Part shown: positions 61,470-64,000 of the stretch, piece by piece | Numbering within the stretch: the stretch's first letter is position 1 | Layout of the letters: each line of letters begins with the position of its first letter | Notes under the pieces: generated by a model | Told to the model about the DNA's origin: nothing | Seen by the model: the letters and a program-made list of their open reading frames with translations, nothing else | Databases searched by the model: none | Origin: UBA11400 sp964473555 | GTDB taxonomy: Bacteria > Bacteroidota > Rhodothermia > Balneolales > HLUCCA01 | Length of the DNA stretch: 64,000 nt | NCBI GenBank assembly: GCA_964473555.1 | Contig: CAYYPL010000004.1 | Location: 1-64,000 of the forward strand | Direction: 5' to 3' | Position numbers and translations under genes: made by a program

Positions 61470-63287
61470 TTGGATAGAAATACAGTTATCGGCCTTACGC
61501 TGATGTTCGCAATCATGATGGCCTGGTTTTTTTACATGGCTCCCAGCCAGGAACAACTTGAACAAATCCGCCAGGAACAACGCATTCAGGACAGTCTGAG
61601 GGCACTCCAGGCTGAACAGATGGTCACGGAAGGTCGAGACAGTATCGGGCTCACGTCACCATCATTTACGGGAACTGACGCCGAGTCTACTCCCGATGTA
61701 ATGTCTCAGTTTGGTGTTTTTGGACAAAACCTGGCTCAGGACACTCTCATTTACACAGTAAATACTCCTAAAAAGCAGATCCAGTTCTCCAACCTGGGTG
61801 CCGGTCCGGTAAAAATCCAGCTCAAAGAGTACCAGAAGTGGGATGAAACTCCGGTCCAGATGATTGCCGACACCACCCGTTCGACCTATTCACTCGGATT
61901 CGTAAGCACTCAGAACTACAACATAGAAACCGACCAGCTACTGTTCACGCAGCTCACTGAGGGATCCAGGGTGAGTATTGAAGAGGGACAAACATCCGTT
62001 TCGTATGCGCTGACACTTCCCGAAGGACAACGTCTAATCTACACCTACACCGTTAACGCCAACGATTACACCATCGGTCTGGTTGTTCAGTTTGACGGTG
62101 TACAGCAGTTTATGTCCGATAATAACGTCGAATTTGGATGGAAGTCGCGTTTGAATCCATCAGAGCGTTCACGTAGTTCCGAAGCCATGTATACCTCTGG
62201 TTATGTGTACAGTGGGGAAACACTTGAGCAGTACATGCTGGAGGAAGCAGGTCGTAATGAAGATATCATCACGGGTACTGTCGATTGGGTCGCAACCAAA
62301 TCCAAGTTTTTTACTCAGATTATCAAACCTGAGGTTCCTGGAACTGGCGCAATCATTACCAGTGAAGTTGACGGTGATCCAACGAATGAACTGACCCAGC
62401 ACCATTACACCTCCACCCTGCGCACCCGAATTCCGGAAAGCAGCGTGTTGAGCTTTAGTCTGTACACGGGTCCATTGGAATACTACACCATTCGTGAATT
62501 CGACGAAGTAGCCTACGAAATGGTCGATGTGGGATACCGATTCATCAACTGGTTCTCTGAGCCTTTGGTCAAGTATGCAATCCTTCCGGTCATCACCACA
62601 TTTGGCGATTGGTTCGGTAATTTCGGACTCGCGATCATCGCGTTTGCATTCCTGGTTAAGCTGGTTCTGCATCCACTGACCAAGAAGAGTTTCGAAAGTA
62701 TGGCCGCGATGCGTGAACTACAACCCGAGATGAAAGCCATCCAGGAGAAATACAAAGAGGATCCGGCCAAGCAGCAAAAAGCCACGATGGAGCTGTTCAA
62801 GAAGGCGAAGGTGAATCCACTCGGTGGATGTTTGCCTAACCTGCTTCAGTTCCCGGTACTGATTACCCTCTGGAGATTCTTCCAGAACTCGATTGAAATC
62901 CGTGGCGAGGCGTTCTTGTGGGCGAGTGACTTGTCCGCTCCTGACGAGATTATCAATCTGCCGTTTGAAATTCCGTTCATGGGAGATTTCATCGCGGGAT
63001 TCGTACTCCTGATGACCGCCAGTATGGTCGTTCAGATGAGAATCTCGGGACAAGGTGGCGCAGCGAATCCACAGATGAAGATCCTGCAGTACATCTTCCC
63101 TGTCATGATGCTCCTGATCTTCAACCAATTCGCGTCCGGTCTGAGCTTGTATTACCTCGTGTACAACATCCTTTCAATCGGACACCAGATGCTTATCAAC
63201 AAGCAGATTGACCACGTGAAATTGATGGAAGGCATCGACAAGAAAAAAGCCAAAGAAATGGCCAAAGAGTTGAAGGCTAAGAAGTAA
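61470..63287 (+). CDS. yidC: Membrane protein insertase YidC
   Basis: 605 residues with a TTG start at 61470, 2 bp after the yidD stop. An N-terminal helix (LMFAIMMAWFFYMAP), a large periplasmic domain (about 80-350), and the five-helix core follow (FGNFGLAIIAFAFLVKLVLH, about 385-404; PNLLQFPVLITLWRFFQNSI; MKILQYIFPVMMLLIFNQFA). It ends with a Lys-rich tail (KKKAKEMAKELKAKK). It inserts and folds inner-membrane proteins. A repeat cluster follows. Confidence 0.97.
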   Translation: MDRNTVIGLTLMFAIMMAWFFYMAPSQEQLEQIRQEQRIQDSLRALQAEQMVTEGRDSIGLTSPSFTGTDAESTPDVMSQFGVFGQNLAQDTLIYTVNTPKKQIQFSNLGAGPVKIQLKEYQKWDETPVQMIADTTRSTYSLGFVSTQNYNIETDQLLFTQLTEGSRVSIEEGQTSVSYALTLPEGQRLIYTYTVNANDYTIGLVVQFDGVQQFMSDNNVEFGWKSRLNPSERSRSSEAMYTSGYVYSGETLEQYMLEEAGRNEDIITGTVDWVATKSKFFTQIIKPEVPGTGAIITSEVDGDPTNELTQHHYTSTLRTRIPESSVLSFSLYTGPLEYYTIREFDEVAYEMVDVGYRFINWFSEPLVKYAILPVITTFGDWFGNFGLAIIAFAFLVKLVLHPLTKKSFESMAAMRELQPEMKAIQEKYKEDPAKQQKATMELFKKAKVNPLGGCLPNLLQFPVLITLWRFFQNSIEIRGEAFLWASDLSAPDEIINLPFEIPFMGDFIAGFVLLMTASMVVQMRISGQGGAANPQMKILQYIFPVMMLLIFNQFASGLSLYYLVYNILSIGHQMLINKQIDHVKLMEGIDKKKAKEMAKELKAKK

Positions 63288-63293
63288 GAATAG

Positions 63294-63440
63294 TATATAG
63301 TACACAGTGCACAGAGTACAGTACACGCGGGTCAGATAGTGCAGAAAGTGCATATTTTTGATGAGAGATGAGGGATGAGCGAATGTCTCTCATCTCTCGT
63401 CCCTCGTCCCTCTTCAAGTTTATACTGTGTACTAATCACT
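63294..63440. repeat. Composite heptamer element after yidC
   Basis: 63294-63330 is, on the minus strand, CYGTNNN-like units (CTGTACT, CTGTGCA, CTGTGTA). In the middle, 63360-63413 is a GAYGAGR/CTCRTCY palindrome (GATGAGA, GATGAGG, GATGAGC, centre, CTCATCT, CTCGTCC, CTCGTCC). A short CTGTGTA follows at about 63425. Thus both unit types are nested in one dyad. Confidence 0.75.
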
Positions 63441-63447
63441 AAATTAA

Positions 63448-64000
63448 ATGTCCCTAATCCACCCCCATTTCCCGATTGTGAGGTATGTGGACGGCACAAA
63501 AATGCTGTTCAATCCCGTCATGCGGCAGATGGTGGCTGACAGGCCTGAAGAGCGTGTCCGGTTGAGGACGATCGAATTTTTGTGCCGTCGGGCTGGATTT
63601 TCGCTGAATCGCATGAGTACCGAGCAGGGTCTGCATCACGGATTTGGCGGGCCATCGACCCAGCGTACCGACATCGTGTGCTTCGACTCGGCTCATCATC
63701 CGTTGTTGTTGGTCGAATGCAAGGCCGAGGGGATCAAAATCGACGAGAAGGTTGCCGTTCAGAGTGCGAGATACAACCGGAGTGTCCAGGCACCCTACGT
63801 GCTGTTGACCAATGGCGTGAGTGACGTGTTGATGGCTATGAAAGAAGACGGCGGTGTGGAGGTATTGTCCGGGTGGGAGCGGGTATCCGAGCTCATGTCC
63901 GAGTCGCGACGCGACTCGGACTACTGGGAGCAACGCGGATTTGTGAGCGTCGGAGCAGATGGATTGAGTGACGCGGCGACCGATTGGTTGACGCGGCTGT
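63448..64000 (+). CDS. HsdR_N-like restriction-type nuclease domain protein, cut by the right edge
   Basis: The frame from ATG 63448 is open for 184 codons to the window end. It resembles the stand-alone proteins in Bacteroidota that carry the N-terminal domain of type I restriction enzyme HsdR. A PD-(D/E)XK-type motif is visible: Asp75 in QRTDIVCFD and Glu90-Cys-Lys92 in LLVECKAEG. There is no helicase domain in what is seen and no hsdM/hsdS next to it. Function unknown. Confidence 0.85.
   Translation, partial: MSLIHPHFPIVRYVDGTKMLFNPVMRQMVADRPEERVRLRTIEFLCRRAGFSLNRMSTEQGLHHGFGGPSTQRTDIVCFDSAHHPLLLVECKAEGIKIDEKVAVQSARYNRSVQAPYVLLTNGVSDVLMAMKEDGGVEVLSGWERVSELMSESRRDSDYWEQRGFVSVGADGLSDAATDWLTRL

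Overview
The window looks like a chromosome segment from a marine or halophilic member of the Balneolota/Rhodothermota (Bacteroidota in the broad sense). Support: an S8 protease with a type IX secretion (T9SS) sorting domain carrying the NYPNPFNPST motif, a PorZ-like propeller protein, a PorV/PorQ-family barrel, a DUF5686 outer-membrane protein, BatC/BatD/BatE-type genes, BshA (bacillithiol), a long SecA of 1116 residues with an N-terminal insertion, and TAnnTTTG-type promoter matches. No genus is assigned. The annotation rests on reading the translation and nucleotide sequence only.

Layout. 1-14.4 kb: PorZ-like gene (cut by the left edge), DUF5686 protein, tRNA-Arg(CCT), a MarR/hydrolase pair, a SPOR lipoprotein, an RsbV-RsbW-RsbU-like partner-switching operon, MltF, two EamA transporters and a DUF4293 membrane protein. 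14.5-27.8 kb: an exopolysaccharide/O-antigen locus (SLBB export protein, Wzz-like protein, O-antigen ligase, GT2, flippase, gmd, fcl, two more glycosyltransferases) interrupted by an AAA ATPase/DUF4143 cassette bounded by direct repeats. 28-34 kb: pyrR-pyrB, a second DUF4143 ATPase, a GmhB-like phosphatase, a PIN toxin-antitoxin pair and sucC. 34-45 kb: a PD40/amidohydrolase, the T9SS S8 protease, a Na/Pi cotransporter, a YbdK-type ligase and bshA. 45-57 kb: yebC, batCDE, an M20 dipeptidase, the PorV/PorQ-like protein, trxB, a DUF4342 protein, a ComM/YifB ATPase, a PocR-AraC regulator with crcB. 57-64 kb: ppgK-secA divergent from rpmH-rnpA-yidD-yidC, then an HsdR_N nuclease-like gene cut by the right edge.

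The most unusual content is between genes. At least eight intergenic sites carry short tandem repeats, mostly in strict 7-nt phase, usually arranged as inverted arms. Unit consensus differs between sites (CYGTNNN, CTCRTCY, CYTCCCA, CYGCNNN). The clearest is 31689-31842: 22 consecutive CYGTNNN heptamers with no phase break. Several genes also end in long hairpins that contain or touch the stop codon but lack a U-tract, in one case with two changes that keep pairing only in the transcript of that gene. A 29.58-29.79 kb intergenic segment is a row of at least six small hairpins. These are the parts most likely to be undescribed; the protein genes belong to known families.
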